Shown: positions 37,156 to 46,160, counted from the stretch's first letter. The stretch is DNA of 64,000 nt from Pseudaminobacter soli (ex Li et al. 2025) (GCF_029892515.1 NZ_JARXVF010000002.1:124001-188000), one strand, 5' to 3'. Notes: generated by a model from the letters alone, not told the origin. Numbers and translations are program-made.

Positions 37156-37323
37156 GAGGTTTCCTTTCAAATCGGTGCTCAATGACGGTTGGCCGAGCCA
37201 AAAAGCTAGTTGTCGATATTGAGAAGGAAATCGTCTGGGCACCAAGGCGCAGAAACAACGTTCGTCAGCAAGATCGATGCGAAGATATAGGCGCGCCCCT
37301 GGATTGCGGCAATCCGCGCGCCC
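37156..37323 (-). promoter_or_regulatory. Conserved cspA 5' leader, copy 1
   Basis: About 165 bases upstream of the ATG are conserved with the leader of the second cspA copy (54134-54305), including the stretch CTATATCTTCGCATCGATCT and CTGCGCCTTGGTGCCCAGAC. Long leaders of csp mRNAs act as temperature-sensing structures in other bacteria; that role is inferred. Confidence 0.55.
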
Positions 37324-37506
37324 GCTGCCGGGCCGCTCAACTGCACTGGCTCCGCAGCCGATGGGGGCTCGTTCGAAGTGCGGCATCAGTTCCGGCCGCG
37401 GGCTACGCAGCGGCAGGCCACCGCGGTGTTATTTGGGATTTCGGCTGAAGGAGTTCGGGGCCGCCGTCTCAACGACCAAAGGCGACGGCCCCGACCGGAA
37501 GGCAAC

Positions 37507-37608
37507 TTAGTTGCCGTTGCCGTTGCCGTTACCGTTGTACCAGCCGGGGTTCATGTTGCCGTTGTAATTGCCGTTCCAGGAGCCCCAGTTCCTGTTGCCG
37601 TTGCCATT
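37507..37608 (-). pseudogene. Asn/Gly-rich small exported protein, 3' fragment
   Basis: The minus strand reads NWGSWNGNYNGNMNPGWYNG ending in (NG)n and stop, the tail of an Asn/Gly-rich secreted protein. Its 5' part is replaced by the second copy of the SDR-end repeat beginning at 37609. Confidence 0.55.
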
Positions 37609-37749
37609 GCAGCGTTGATTTCCTACTTGGTCCGGGACGAGCCCACTTATTTGGCTTGCGCAAGCTGACACTCGAGGGCGGTTACACGCTCTGACAAAGC
37701 CTATCATGGGAGCGCCGACTTCCGGCGCTCTCATTCGACCCGTCACCTC
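37609..37749 (+). repeat. 142-bp direct repeat, copy 2
   Basis: Near-identical copy of 34023-34164, lacking one C (GCAAGCTGAC versus GCAAGCCTGAC), which would create a stop in the SDR frame. It abuts the Asn/Gly-rich gene remnant. Confidence 0.9.
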
Positions 37750-38031
37750 GATCGGCAGCTTTCGTGAATCCGCTAGCTACCTCCGAATGTCCGAGATGAA
37801 CTCGGATGCCGAATGGCAGCTAGTCGCCAATCGGGATCGAAACCGGACAGGCTGCTAACGGCCGGTTGGAGGTGTGCATGACGGCTTCGCGCCCAAGTCG
37901 GCCATTCGCATAGGCTTCGCCACTTCCTGAAAGCTGACATTGCTGGCTTAACGCTGCAGGTCGCCGACGCATCCACAAAACGCATTGATTAAGTCCGGTT
38001 CAGTGCCTCTCCATCATTCAGGGCGGGCAGG
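37750..38031. other. Repeat-derived intergenic
   Basis: Contains the 37882-37962 copy of the element also seen at 28386-28466, and a degenerate GAATGTCCGAGATGAACTCGG segment. No gene recognised. Confidence 0.4.
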
Positions 38032-38103
38032 CTGACCGGCCATTTCAGTGATGATTTCAAACGCGATGCGGTGGCTCAGATCACCGAACGGGGCTATCCA
38101 TGG
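38032..38103 (+). mobile_element. IS3-family OrfA remnant
   Basis: The frame reads FSDDFKRDAVAQITERGYP, the start of an IS3-group OrfA (transposase helix-turn-helix protein). It ends at the stop-side boundary of the SRPBCC gene. Only about 24 codons remain. Confidence 0.65.
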
Positions 38104-38105
38104 GC

Positions 38106-38594
38106 TCACCCATCCAGCCAGGCTGCGAGACCGTCCAGCGTCTGCAGTCCGTATTCCACCGCGCCGAAGCCGATGACCACCTGACGCCGTTCGCGGCTGG
38201 GGTGGAGCTGGCGCATGGTCAGGACCGTCTTACCGTCGGCCTGCTCGTCGAAGGTCACCGTGACGCGGAAACGGTTGGGGTCGTCAGGGTTGGGCGTACC
38301 ATGATCCATCACGATCCGCTCGTTCGGCACGATCTCCAGGAAACGCATGAGATTGGGAAAGCGCTGTTGCTTGCCCTCGAACATGCCCACCATGTCGAAA
38401 CGCCAGACCCCGCCTTCGCGTATATCGGCTTCGTGGCTCTCGATGCTGACGGCGGTCGGGCCGAACCATTGGGCGAGCGCCTCAGGCTTCATCCAGGCGG
38501 CAAACACCTTGCTGCGCGGGTGGTTCAGAAGCTTCACCAGCACGATCTCGCGATCGAGCGACCAGCTCTCAAATGGGCTTGCCACGTCTTTCAT
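38106..38594 (-). CDS. SRPBCC/AHSA1 domain protein (second cassette)
   Basis: A 162-residue Aha1-like START-fold protein: IVLVKLLNHPRSKVFAAWMKPEALAQWFGP, then FLEIVPNERIVM and a C-terminal GFGAVEYGLQTLDGLAAWL helix. It directly follows the ArsR gene with no gap, forming the common ArsR-SRPBCC operon. Ligand unknown. Confidence 0.87.
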   Translation of the reverse strand: MKDVASPFESWSLDREIVLVKLLNHPRSKVFAAWMKPEALAQWFGPTAVSIESHEADIREGGVWRFDMVGMFEGKQQRFPNLMRFLEIVPNERIVMDHGTPNPDDPNRFRVTVTFDEQADGKTVLTMRQLHPSRERRQVVIGFGAVEYGLQTLDGLAAWLDG

Positions 38595-38927
38595 TCATCC
38601 CTCTTTCGTCGTGTCCAGGTAGACTTCCAGCCGCTCCAGCCGCATGGCCCAGTTCCGGCGCTCCGCTTCCATCCAGTTCGCCGCCTCGTCGAAGCGCGCC
38701 TTCACCAACCGGCACCAGCGGCGGCGCCCGCGCTTCTCGCTGGCGATCAGCCCGCACTCCTCCAGCACCCGGAGATGCTGGGCGAAGGAGGGCAGCGCCA
38801 TGTCGAACGGTTCGGCCAGAATGCTGACCGGCAACTCGCCCTCGGCCAGCCGTGACACCACCGCGCGGCGGGTCGGGTCGCTGAGAGCGTGAAAGGCAAG
38901 GTCGAGAGGGGTCGAATGGTAAGGCAT
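38595..38927 (-). CDS. ArsR family transcriptional regulator
   Basis: A 110-residue repressor: LDLAFHALSDPTRRAVVSRL, recognition helix ALPSFAQHLRVLEECGLI, without metal-binding cysteine pairs, so it is of the non-metal type paired with SRPBCC proteins. Start MPYHSTPL is preferred over an ATG nine codons upstream. Two palindromes in its promoter region are likely its operators. Confidence 0.87.
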   Translation of the reverse strand: MPYHSTPLDLAFHALSDPTRRAVVSRLAEGELPVSILAEPFDMALPSFAQHLRVLEECGLIASEKRGRRRWCRLVKARFDEAANWMEAERRNWAMRLERLEVYLDTTKEG

Positions 38928-38968
38928 GTGTATGCGTAAAATGGCTGGAGCCATCGGTCAACGACAAA

Positions 38969-38982
38969 AAGGCACTTGCCTT
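38969..38982. promoter_or_regulatory. ArsR operator 1
   Basis: AAGGCA-CT-TGCCTT, a perfect 6+2+6 palindrome 42 bases upstream of the ArsR start. See the matching site 33 bases away. Confidence 0.65.
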
Positions 38983-39001
38983 AGCATTCGCGTTCGACAT
39001 A

Positions 39002-39015
39002 AAGGTATCTACCTT
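39002..39015. promoter_or_regulatory. ArsR operator 2
   Basis: AAGGTA-TC-TACCTT, a perfect 6+2+6 palindrome with the same AAGG(C/T)A...T(G/A)CCTT pattern as the site at 38969. The centres are 33 bp apart, three helical turns. It is 43 bases before the divergent DHFR-like start. Confidence 0.65.
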
Positions 39016-39057
39016 AGTAATCAGCCCGCACCGGGCGACCACAAGCAGGAGGCCCCC

Positions 39058-39699
39058 GTGGCAGTTCGTGTCGATCTCAACATCTCCCTCGACGGTTTCG
39101 CGACAACGACGGACCAGACGCCCGAGCAGCCGATGGGTGAGGACTGGATGCGCCTCGTCGGTGCTTATATGGCGACAAGGACTTTCCGCGAGCGCCTGTT
39201 CAAGGACACTAGCGGTCAAGGGACGACCGGCATCGACGACCAATATGCCAGCGCGTATTTCGACAATATCGGCGCAGAGATCATGGGCGCCGGCATGTTC
39301 GGGCTGCACAATTTCCCCAATGATCCGGACTGGAAGGGCTGGTGGGGCGACGAGCCGCCATTCCGCTGCCCGGTCTTCGTGCTTACCCACAGCAAGCGGC
39401 CCTCGATCGAAATGGCTGGCGGCACGACATTCCATTTCATCGACACAACGCCGGCCGAGGCGCTCCGGCAGGCTGTTGCCGTCGCGGGTGGAAAGGACGT
39501 GCGGGTTGGCGGCGGAGCCAGCACCGTCCGCGATTTCCTCAGGGCGGGGCACGTCGACCGCCTCCATGTCGCCATCGCCCCAATCCTGCTCGGACGCGGC
39601 ATCCGTCTCTGGGACGATCTGCGTGACTTCGAGCTTGGCTATACGGTAGAGTCAGAAACGGCAGAGAGCGGCACCATTCACTTGACATTTCGACGCTAA
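39058..39699 (+). CDS. Dihydrofolate reductase family protein (RibD C-terminal type)
   Basis: A 213-residue reductase. The GTG start follows AGGAGG and gives VAVRVDLNISLDGFAT, the normal family N-terminus; the central FVLTHSKRPSIEM and VRVGGGASTVRDFLRAG (NADPH-binding) and final LGYTVESE are typical. These YyaP-like proteins are NADPH reductases of uncertain substrate. It shares its promoter region with the ArsR operon and may be under the same repressor. Confidence 0.85.
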   Translation: MAVRVDLNISLDGFATTTDQTPEQPMGEDWMRLVGAYMATRTFRERLFKDTSGQGTTGIDDQYASAYFDNIGAEIMGAGMFGLHNFPNDPDWKGWWGDEPPFRCPVFVLTHSKRPSIEMAGGTTFHFIDTTPAEALRQAVAVAGGKDVRVGGGASTVRDFLRAGHVDRLHVAIAPILLGRGIRLWDDLRDFELGYTVESETAESGTIHLTFRR

Positions 39700-39817
39700 C
39701 CCTAGCGCGTGAACAGCGCGATCATGAACTGCCCGCAGGCGCCCACAATGTCAGCTTTTCGAATAGTCAACCCAGATGCCGACATTCTGGTTCCGGCCTC
39801 CTCCCGCCTTGCAAAGC

Positions 39818-40735
39818 CTATGAAGTTTCGCTCGGCGTATCCGAGCGTCTCATGAAGCGGCCGGGTGGCAGGCCGACATGACGGCTGAAGGCCGTGCTGA
39901 ACGTGCTCGCAGAGCCGTAGCCGATGCGTCTGGCCACCTCGTCGAGCGCCACCCCTCCGCTGCGCAACAGGTTCTTTGCGGCGGCCATGCGCCAGGCGAG
40001 CAAATACGCCATCGGCCGGACCCCGACCATGCGGACGAAGCGGTCGAAGAAAGCGGAACGGGACATGCCCGCCTCGCGCGCGAGGTCGGGGATGGTCCAG
40101 GACCGTTCGACATCGCCGTGCATGCTGCGCAGTGCGGCGGCGATCCGGGGATCGCCCAGACCGCGCAGGAGGCCGGGCTGGGCTGCCTGCGCCGGCGCGG
40201 CCCGAAGCGCCTCGATCAGGAGGATTTCCACGAGGCGCTCAAGAATAAGGTCGCGGCCAATGTCGTCGCGCGCCGCCTCCTCGCCGACGAGACGGACCAA
40301 TTGGCTCAGCCGCGGAATCCCACGGATGTGGATCATGCGCGGCAAGAGCGAGACGACGAGTGCGGCATCCGGCGAACCGAAGGAGAAATAGCCTCCGAAT
40401 TGCCGGACATCGGGCGGCCCATTTGGTCGGCCATGGCGGATTTCTCTGTCGGGCGGCGCGGCCATTTTCGGGTCGATCCGCAAGGGGCGGGCGGACTCCA
40501 AGCCCGACATGGTAAAGGCTGGCGTGGCGGGCAGCAGAACGAAATCGCCCTCTTCAAGGACGACTGGCGCCTCGCCATCGACGGCAAGGCGGCATCGCCC
40601 CTCGGTCACGGCGCAAAAGCCCGGTTGGCCGAACTCGGCATAGCGCACTGCCCAACGACCAGCCCCGCTGATCCCTTTCGAGAACACGGCACGAGGCTGC
40701 AGAAGCTGGATCACCTGGCAAAGCGGATCGGCCAT
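39818..40735 (-). CDS. AraC family transcriptional regulator (cupin-type sensor)
   Basis: A 305-residue regulator: N-terminal cupin sensor (VIQLLQPRAVFSKGISGAGR, residues 1-170) and C-terminal AraC HTH (DLAREAGMSRSAFFDRFVRM, then EVARRIGYGSASTFSTAFSR). It is divergent from an SDR gene, its likely target. Confidence 0.86.
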   Translation of the reverse strand: MADPLCQVIQLLQPRAVFSKGISGAGRWAVRYAEFGQPGFCAVTEGRCRLAVDGEAPVVLEEGDFVLLPATPAFTMSGLESARPLRIDPKMAAPPDREIRHGRPNGPPDVRQFGGYFSFGSPDAALVVSLLPRMIHIRGIPRLSQLVRLVGEEAARDDIGRDLILERLVEILLIEALRAAPAQAAQPGLLRGLGDPRIAAALRSMHGDVERSWTIPDLAREAGMSRSAFFDRFVRMVGVRPMAYLLAWRMAAAKNLLRSGGVALDEVARRIGYGSASTFSTAFSRHVGLPPGRFMRRSDTPSETS

Positions 40736-40833
40736 TTCGGACTACTGCCAATAGAATTAGGATCATTGATTGATGATAGTCCTGATCATGCCTGTAAGAT
40801 CGGTCGCGTCAACACCAAACACAGGAGACCGAC

Positions 40834-41577
40834 ATGAAAACCGTCCTCATCACCGGCTGCTCGTCCGGCTACGGGTTGGAAAGCGCCCGCCACTTTCACG
40901 CGCAGGGCTGGAGCGTCATTGCCACCATGCGCAACCCGCGCAAGGGAGTGCTTCCCGAAACGGAGCGCATCCGCATCCTGCCGCTTGACGTCACCAATCC
41001 CGAAAGCATCGCGGCCGCAATCGAAGCGGCGGGGCCGATCGACGTCTTGGTGAACAATGCCGGTATCGGCGTGGTCGGAGCATTCGAGGTGACGCCGATA
41101 TCGCATGTGCGCAAGGTGTTCGAGACCAATACCTTCGGCGTCATGGCGATGACGCAGGCGGTGATCCCGCAGATGCGGGCGCGCCGTTCGGGTGTCATCG
41201 TGAACGTCACCTCCAGCGTGACGCTCGCATCGATGCCGCTCGCGGCAGCCTATACGGCCAGCAAGCAGGCCGTCGCAGGCTTCACCGGATCGCTGGCACA
41301 TGAACTGGGCGCTTTCGGTGTCCGGGTCAAACTGGTGGAGCCCGGCTATGCGCCGACGACGCGGTTCACGGCCAACACCGACATTCCCGTCACGGACCTG
41401 ATCCCCGAGGCCTATGCGGATTTCGCGCGACCAATCTTTGCCGACTTCGCCAACCCGGCGCTGACCACGAACGAAAGCGACGTGGCCGAAGCGGTGTGGC
41501 TGGCCGCGAACGACACCTCGAACCGGCTCCACTATCCGGCCGGTCCCGACGCCGTCGGCCTTGCGCAGGTCGCTTGA
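40834..41577 (+). CDS. Short-chain dehydrogenase/reductase
   Basis: A 247-residue classical SDR: TGCSSGYG cofactor loop (residues 7-14), LVNNAGIGVVG, catalytic Ser in VTSSVT, and YTASKQAV with Tyr and Lys. AGGAGACCGAC precedes the ATG. The AraC divergent partner suggests induction by an aldehyde or aromatic-type signal; the substrate is unknown. Confidence 0.88.
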   Translation: MKTVLITGCSSGYGLESARHFHAQGWSVIATMRNPRKGVLPETERIRILPLDVTNPESIAAAIEAAGPIDVLVNNAGIGVVGAFEVTPISHVRKVFETNTFGVMAMTQAVIPQMRARRSGVIVNVTSSVTLASMPLAAAYTASKQAVAGFTGSLAHELGAFGVRVKLVEPGYAPTTRFTANTDIPVTDLIPEAYADFARPIFADFANPALTTNESDVAEAVWLAANDTSNRLHYPAGPDAVGLAQVA

Positions 41578-41584
41578 TTGCCCC

Positions 41585-41620
41585 GGCACCGATCATCGGC
41601 TTGTCTTCATGATCGGTGCC
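41585..41620 (+). terminator. Hairpin after the SDR gene
   Basis: GGCACCGATCAT and ATGATCGGTGCC form a perfect 12-bp stem with a 12-base loop, 8 bases after the SDR stop. No T-tract. Confidence 0.55.
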
Positions 41621-41865
41621 CGAAATCATCCGCCTCGCCGCCAAACCGGAGCCTGGCGAATCGTCCGCTATGTCGACCGTTGCCGTCGCCCCGTGGCTTG
41701 GCGTGAGTGTCGCCTTCCAGGCCAGATCGAGGCAGGGGCAGCCTCGGCCGTGACGCCTTGTGATCCGAACCTCTACTTTTTGGCTTTCTACGCCAAAAGC
41801 CCCGCACGTCTCGCCGGGCCAAAACGCTGATGTTCCGCTTAGGTTTCATTAGAATATACAAATAT

Positions 41866-41893
41866 GCCCGTCGCCTCGGGGGAGGCGACGGGC
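41866..41893. repeat. GC-rich 12-bp hairpin
   Basis: GCCCGTCGCCTC, GGGG, GAGGCGACGGGC, immediately before the 41900-42079 repeat copy. Confidence 0.55.
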
Positions 41894-41899
41894 GCGTCG

Positions 41900-42079
41900 G
41901 GCGTCCGATAGAAGCCGCTAATTACGCCAGACACTTCGCACGATTGATGCACGCCCCGGAGATCGAGCGGGCAATTCCCCCTTGGCGAAGATGGTGCTCC
42001 CAGACCATGGAAGCAGTCTAGCTCTGGCAGAACAGGTGGTCAGGTCGGGTTAAACGGCGGCCTGAAACGGGAAAAGCCC
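41900..42079 (+). repeat. Dispersed about 170-bp repeat, copy 2
   Basis: Diverged inverted counterpart of 36344-36514; shares GGCGTCCGAT, GCGGGCAATTCCCC, GGTGCTCCCAGACCATGGA and the GGGAAAAGCCC end. Confidence 0.7.
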
Positions 42080-42171
42080 GACCGGTGGACCGCGGTGGTC
42101 GCGGGGTGGAAGCCCATCGTGCAAGTCAGGCAAAGCCCGCCTGCCACCGCGACGGGGAAAGCACACAGTTG

Positions 42172-42401
42172 ATGGCCGACCTTCGTTCCCGATTCCCGGA
42201 CGGTGTCTATGCGCTTAGTTTGTCCTCCTGGGACTTCCCGGGCCTGAGATCGTAAACGCGGCCAAGGAATGGGAGGCGGACCTGGTTGTCGTTGGCGGTC
42301 ATATCCGCAAGGGCCTTGCCAGGGTCTCGGTCGGGAGCGTCGCAGAAACAGTCATGCGGGAGGCACTTTGTCCCCTGCTGGTTGTCCGGGCCAAGCAATG
42401 A
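42172..42401 (+). pseudogene. Universal stress protein (UspA) remnant, frameshifted
   Basis: From 42240 the frame reads PEIVNAAKEWEADLVVVGGH, then VSVGSVAETVMREALCPLLV and stop, the C-terminal ATP-binding part of UspA. The upstream ATG at 42172 (MADLRSRFPDGVYALS) is in another frame, so one base has been lost or gained near 42238. The N-terminal half is absent. Confidence 0.7.
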
Positions 42402-42565
42402 AAGTCCGATAGCCTGGCGTTGTTCTGCAGCCACTGACGAACTCGTCCGCTACGATTGGACCGCAAGGTAAGGTGTATTGACTTCAGCGTCGGGTATAGG
42501 CGGCTTTACCCAAATCTGTACGGCCCCACCATCACTCGCCCTGGCATCACTTTTTTGCCCAGAGG
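42402..42565. other. Short intergenic before the convergent kinase gene
   Basis: No feature recognised. Confidence 0.4.
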
Positions 42566-44113
42566 TCAGTTGCTTGCACGCCGCGAATAGCTATGGAACA
42601 GTCTTCCGGGCAGAATGATTTCGGTTTCTACTCCGCCTTCTGCGAACCTGCGCGTATAGGTGCCATGCAGTTGCGACTTGATTGTGAGATCGAGGAGCTT
42701 GGAGCCAAAGCCACTGACGCCGACTTCTGGTTGAACGTTCGTCTTGGGGACTCTCTCTGTCCACATGATATGCAGTTCGTCCATGCTGCGCCAGACCTGG
42801 ACTTCCAGAACCCCCTGCGGATCGCTCAAGGCACCGTATTTGGTCGAGTTGGTCGCCAGTTCGTGGAAAATGAGAGCTAAGGAGGTAACCATTCCTCTGT
42901 CGACAAAGGCGTCCTCGTCAACGACAATCCTCCTCTCCGCCCCATTCGCATAGGGCCTGAGCAAAACGCCAATCAGCTCCCGCAGCGAAGTTCGCGCGCT
43001 GGTGGTGCCGGTCGACTGCCCATCCCAGATGAGGCCATGCGCGATCCTCAAGGCCGTAAGACGATTCCTGAGGACGTCTGCCAGCGGTCTCATGGCAGGG
43101 CGATCGCGAACTGAGAGGCCAATCAAACCATTGACCAGCGCGAACAGGTTCTTGATCCGATGATCAAGTTCCCTGGATACGATTTCGCGTTCTGCGGCGA
43201 GAGCTTTCGTCTGTGTCAGATACTCGTTTCTCGTCACGGTCGTCGTCGAGACGATGAGCGGGCTCAAAGAGATGAGCGCACCTGCCATGCTGATCGAGAG
43301 AACCATCGTTTCATTGAAATTCGACACGTCGATATAGCCGATGGTCGTCGAGATGATTGACCAGGTGCAGAATGTGAATGTCAACAAGGCCGTCAGGAAA
43401 ACCCGATAAGATATGGCACACCAAAGAAGGGCCGGAATCGGGAAAGCGAATGCCGCTATTCCGCCGAACAAAATTCCCACGACGGCGGAAAGTACCAGCG
43501 CTAGGATGGGCACTTGATCGTGAAAGGAGAGGGGCAGTTGCTGCGCCCATTGCCCTCGTTCGGGGAGAGTAAGGATCACCGGCAACAAGGTGAGTTGGTT
43601 CAATAGCTCGACCGAAAACCAGAACCGGAAGCCGCTGACTTCTAGCGGGTTGAAATACAAGGAGCTGACCAGGACCGGGCCTGCAATTCCGCCAAACAGG
43701 CATGCAGGAACAACAGCGGCGAGAAGGCAAAATACCGAGGTTGGCCGCTCTAGACGCTGATCAATCCGATCGAAACGAGAGAGCAGGATATAGCCGATGG
43801 CGACAATCCCGAAATTGTAGGCTGCCAGCCCGACGCTGACGGCAATTCCATAACCGACAATCCAGATGCCGATTGCGAAGCCGAGAAGACAAGCGATCCA
43901 ACCGGGAAAACGCGCCAACAGAGGAAAGCGGACGATCATCCCGAGCATAAACGCGTTTGCCGGCCAAATCAGACCCAGGACGATGTTGTCTTCCGTGTAG
44001 ACACCAAGAAGGAACAGTGCCGAATAGGCAGCACCAAGTATTGGATAGAGAGGCCAGGCCCGACCCGTGAAATATCTTCTCGCTTTGATGTCGATTTCGT
44101 CGGCGCTGGGCAT
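42566..44113 (-). CDS. MASE1-HWE family sensor histidine kinase
   Basis: A 515-residue protein. Residues about 10-300 form a MASE1-type integral membrane sensor with eight or more helices (YPILGAAYSALFLLGVY...). The cytoplasmic part has the HWE/HisKA_2 signature SRELDHRIKNLFALVNGLIG, with the phosphoacceptor His, and an HATPase with FHELATNSTKYGALS. HWE kinases are characteristic of alphaproteobacteria. GAGAGG precedes this ATG; an ATG eight codons upstream is in frame. No response regulator is adjacent. Signal unknown. Confidence 0.87.
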   Translation of the reverse strand: MPSADEIDIKARRYFTGRAWPLYPILGAAYSALFLLGVYTEDNIVLGLIWPANAFMLGMIVRFPLLARFPGWIACLLGFAIGIWIVGYGIAVSVGLAAYNFGIVAIGYILLSRFDRIDQRLERPTSVFCLLAAVVPACLFGGIAGPVLVSSLYFNPLEVSGFRFWFSVELLNQLTLLPVILTLPERGQWAQQLPLSFHDQVPILALVLSAVVGILFGGIAAFAFPIPALLWCAISYRVFLTALLTFTFCTWSIISTTIGYIDVSNFNETMVLSISMAGALISLSPLIVSTTTVTRNEYLTQTKALAAEREIVSRELDHRIKNLFALVNGLIGLSVRDRPAMRPLADVLRNRLTALRIAHGLIWDGQSTGTTSARTSLRELIGVLLRPYANGAERRIVVDEDAFVDRGMVTSLALIFHELATNSTKYGALSDPQGVLEVQVWRSMDELHIMWTERVPKTNVQPEVGVSGFGSKLLDLTIKSQLHGTYTRRFAEGGVETEIILPGRLFHSYSRRASN

Positions 44114-44582
44114 GGTTTGCCCTCTCAGGAATGCCATTCATCCCAGGATCGTTGGGCTACAATGCCAGGAAACCACGGATGCTTCGGGCCGACAAGCGAA
44201 GACCCCCGTCTCCGCTGAACGCGGTTCCGAGAGTTCTGCCGTGATGGCAGGCGTTGCCGCTCGTCAGGCCAGCTTCGGGTCGTCTGCCGAACGTCCACTT
44301 CAGCCAAATGTATTTCGAAAGCGGACCGACAGTTGTCGCTTCCTGAAGGCAGACATGGCCAGACCACGCTGGAGGTCGTGATTGCGCCAAAAGCCGCCAG
44401 GTGCGACTTCATCCATAGCCTAATTGACGGCGACGGCTCATCGACTGCATCTCGAATCAATGGCGCGGGAATTCCGCAGTGCTTCGCCTTACATGCGCTT
44501 CGGACCCATCCGGCCAAGTCTGCAGCAGGACTATGCTAGCCTTGCTCACAACGTCGCATGATTGGTCGGAGAACCGCGCTCC
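44114..44582. other. Intergenic, repeat-bearing
   Basis: Apart from the 44284-44332 repeat no feature is seen. A 130-codon minus-strand frame here translates the repeat and lacks family similarity. Confidence 0.45.
44284..44332. repeat. 49-bp dispersed repeat with hairpin, copy A
   Basis: Matches 49443-49491 at 44 of 49 positions. The core TCAGCCAAATGTATTTCG is identical. The arms GTCCACTT and AAGCGGAC nearly pair. Surrounding sequence (CGCTTCCTGAAGGCAGACAT) recurs in other decayed intergenic stretches. Confidence 0.75.
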
Positions 44583-46160
44583 TCACTCCGGCAGCCCCGC
44601 CTTCCGCAACCCATCCATGAAGGTCGCGAGGTCCTCCGGCCGACGGATCGGGAGCCAATCTGCGAGATTGGAGACGCGCAGCGTGGGGTCGAGCTCGCGC
44701 AGATGCTTCATCGCGCGCTGCGCCTCTTCCGGCCGACCCGCGAGCGCATGGCTCGCCGCGATGACACTGACGACCATCAGGAAGCTCGGCAATTCCCGGA
44801 AGGCTTTCTCCGCCCACGACGACGCGGCGTCAAAGCGCCCCGCGAACAGATGCGCGGCTGCCAGTCCGGCCTGCATGCGGTAGAGCTCGGGGTCGAGTGG
44901 GCTCAGCCTCATTGCGTGCGCGATATGCTCGATGGCGGCGTCCGGCTCGCCGTTCCAGGTCCGCAGGAAGCCGGCGAGGAACCAGGCCGACGCGAGATTG
45001 GGATTGAGCACGAGCGCCCGGTCGAGCAAGGCGATTCCGCCGGCGACGTCATCGGTGAGGTGGGCGAGCGCATGCCCGCCGCGGGTGAGCGCGACCGCAT
45101 CGTCCCGGCCCAAGTCGACGGCCAGGCGCGCCAGGCGGGCGCCCTCGGCGATCTCGGCTGGGCGATCGGTCATCCAGCCGTTGACCTTGCGCCAGAAATA
45201 GCACCACGCCGCCATCGCGTAGGCCGACGCGAAATTCGGGTCGCGCATGAGCGCGGGGTTGAACTGGCCGAGCGCTGCGTCGATCGACTCCCTGGATCCC
45301 AGATGGAGGTACGCCATGCCGCGCAGATAGTAGTCGTAGGCGTCGAGGCTTTCGGTTGACTTGTGTTTCGCGCGCTCGATCTCGGCCCGCTCGAGCTGCG
45401 GCGCGATCGCGCCGACGACCGCCTCGGTGACCTGATCCTGTAGCTCGAAAATATCGTCGAGCGCGCTTTCGAAGCGCTCGGCCCACAGATGCGCCCCGGT
45501 GGTTGCATCGATAAGCTGCCCGCTGATGCGCACCTTGTGCGCCGCCTTGCGCACGCTGCCTTCCAGCACATAGCGCACACCGAGCTCGCGGCCGACCTGT
45601 TTCACGTCGACCGCGCGGCCCTTGTAGGTGAAGCTCGAATTGCGTGCGATCACGAACAGCCAGCGAATGCGCGACAAGGCCGTGATGATGTCCTCCACCA
45701 CGCCGTCGGTGAAGTACTCTTGCTCGATGTCGCCGCTAAGGTTCAGGAACGGGAGCGCGGCAATGGAGGGCCTGTCGGGGAGGGCCGGCGCCTCGGCGAT
45801 GGTTTTGCCCGGCGCGTCGGGCTCGGTGCTGACCGCGGCGGAGCGACTGACAATCTCGCTGACGTCGCCGACGAACCGGAATCCCTTGCGGGCGATCGTT
45901 CGAAGCAGGCGCTGGTCCCGCCCGCTGTCGCCGATGGCCTTGCGCGCCGCGTTTATGTGACTGGTCAGGGTCGATTCAGAGACGATCCGCCCGGCCCACA
46001 CGGCATCCAGGAGCTCGTTCTTGCTGACGACGTGCTCGCTGTTCCGCACTAAATGGAGCAACAGATCGAAGACCTGCGGCCCGACGGCGATCGGCTCAGC
46101 GCTGCGCGTGAGCTCCCGCCGGTCCGAGTCGATCACGAAGTCCTCGAACGCGTACTGCAC
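44583..46160 (-). CDS. Winged-helix regulator with TolB/FlgO-like and TPR domains (CadC-like, soluble)
   Basis: A 525-residue protein. Residues 1-105 are an OmpR/CadC-type winged helix (VFDLLLHLVRNSEHVVSKNEL...LLRTIARKGFRFVG). Residues about 130-240 match the adenylate-cyclase/FlgO-like module (IAALPFLNLSGD, YVLEGSVRKAAHKVRISGQL). The remainder is TPR repeats (LNPNLASAWFLAGFLRTWNG). No membrane helix lies between them. Common in Rhizobiales, ligand unknown. It is divergent from an NmrA-like gene with a 295-base gap and may control it. Confidence 0.85.
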   Translation of the reverse strand: MQYAFEDFVIDSDRRELTRSAEPIAVGPQVFDLLLHLVRNSEHVVSKNELLDAVWAGRIVSESTLTSHINAARKAIGDSGRDQRLLRTIARKGFRFVGDVSEIVSRSAAVSTEPDAPGKTIAEAPALPDRPSIAALPFLNLSGDIEQEYFTDGVVEDIITALSRIRWLFVIARNSSFTYKGRAVDVKQVGRELGVRYVLEGSVRKAAHKVRISGQLIDATTGAHLWAERFESALDDIFELQDQVTEAVVGAIAPQLERAEIERAKHKSTESLDAYDYYLRGMAYLHLGSRESIDAALGQFNPALMRDPNFASAYAMAAWCYFWRKVNGWMTDRPAEIAEGARLARLAVDLGRDDAVALTRGGHALAHLTDDVAGGIALLDRALVLNPNLASAWFLAGFLRTWNGEPDAAIEHIAHAMRLSPLDPELYRMQAGLAAAHLFAGRFDAASSWAEKAFRELPSFLMVVSVIAASHALAGRPEEAQRAMKHLRELDPTLRVSNLADWLPIRRPEDLATFMDGLRKAGLPE

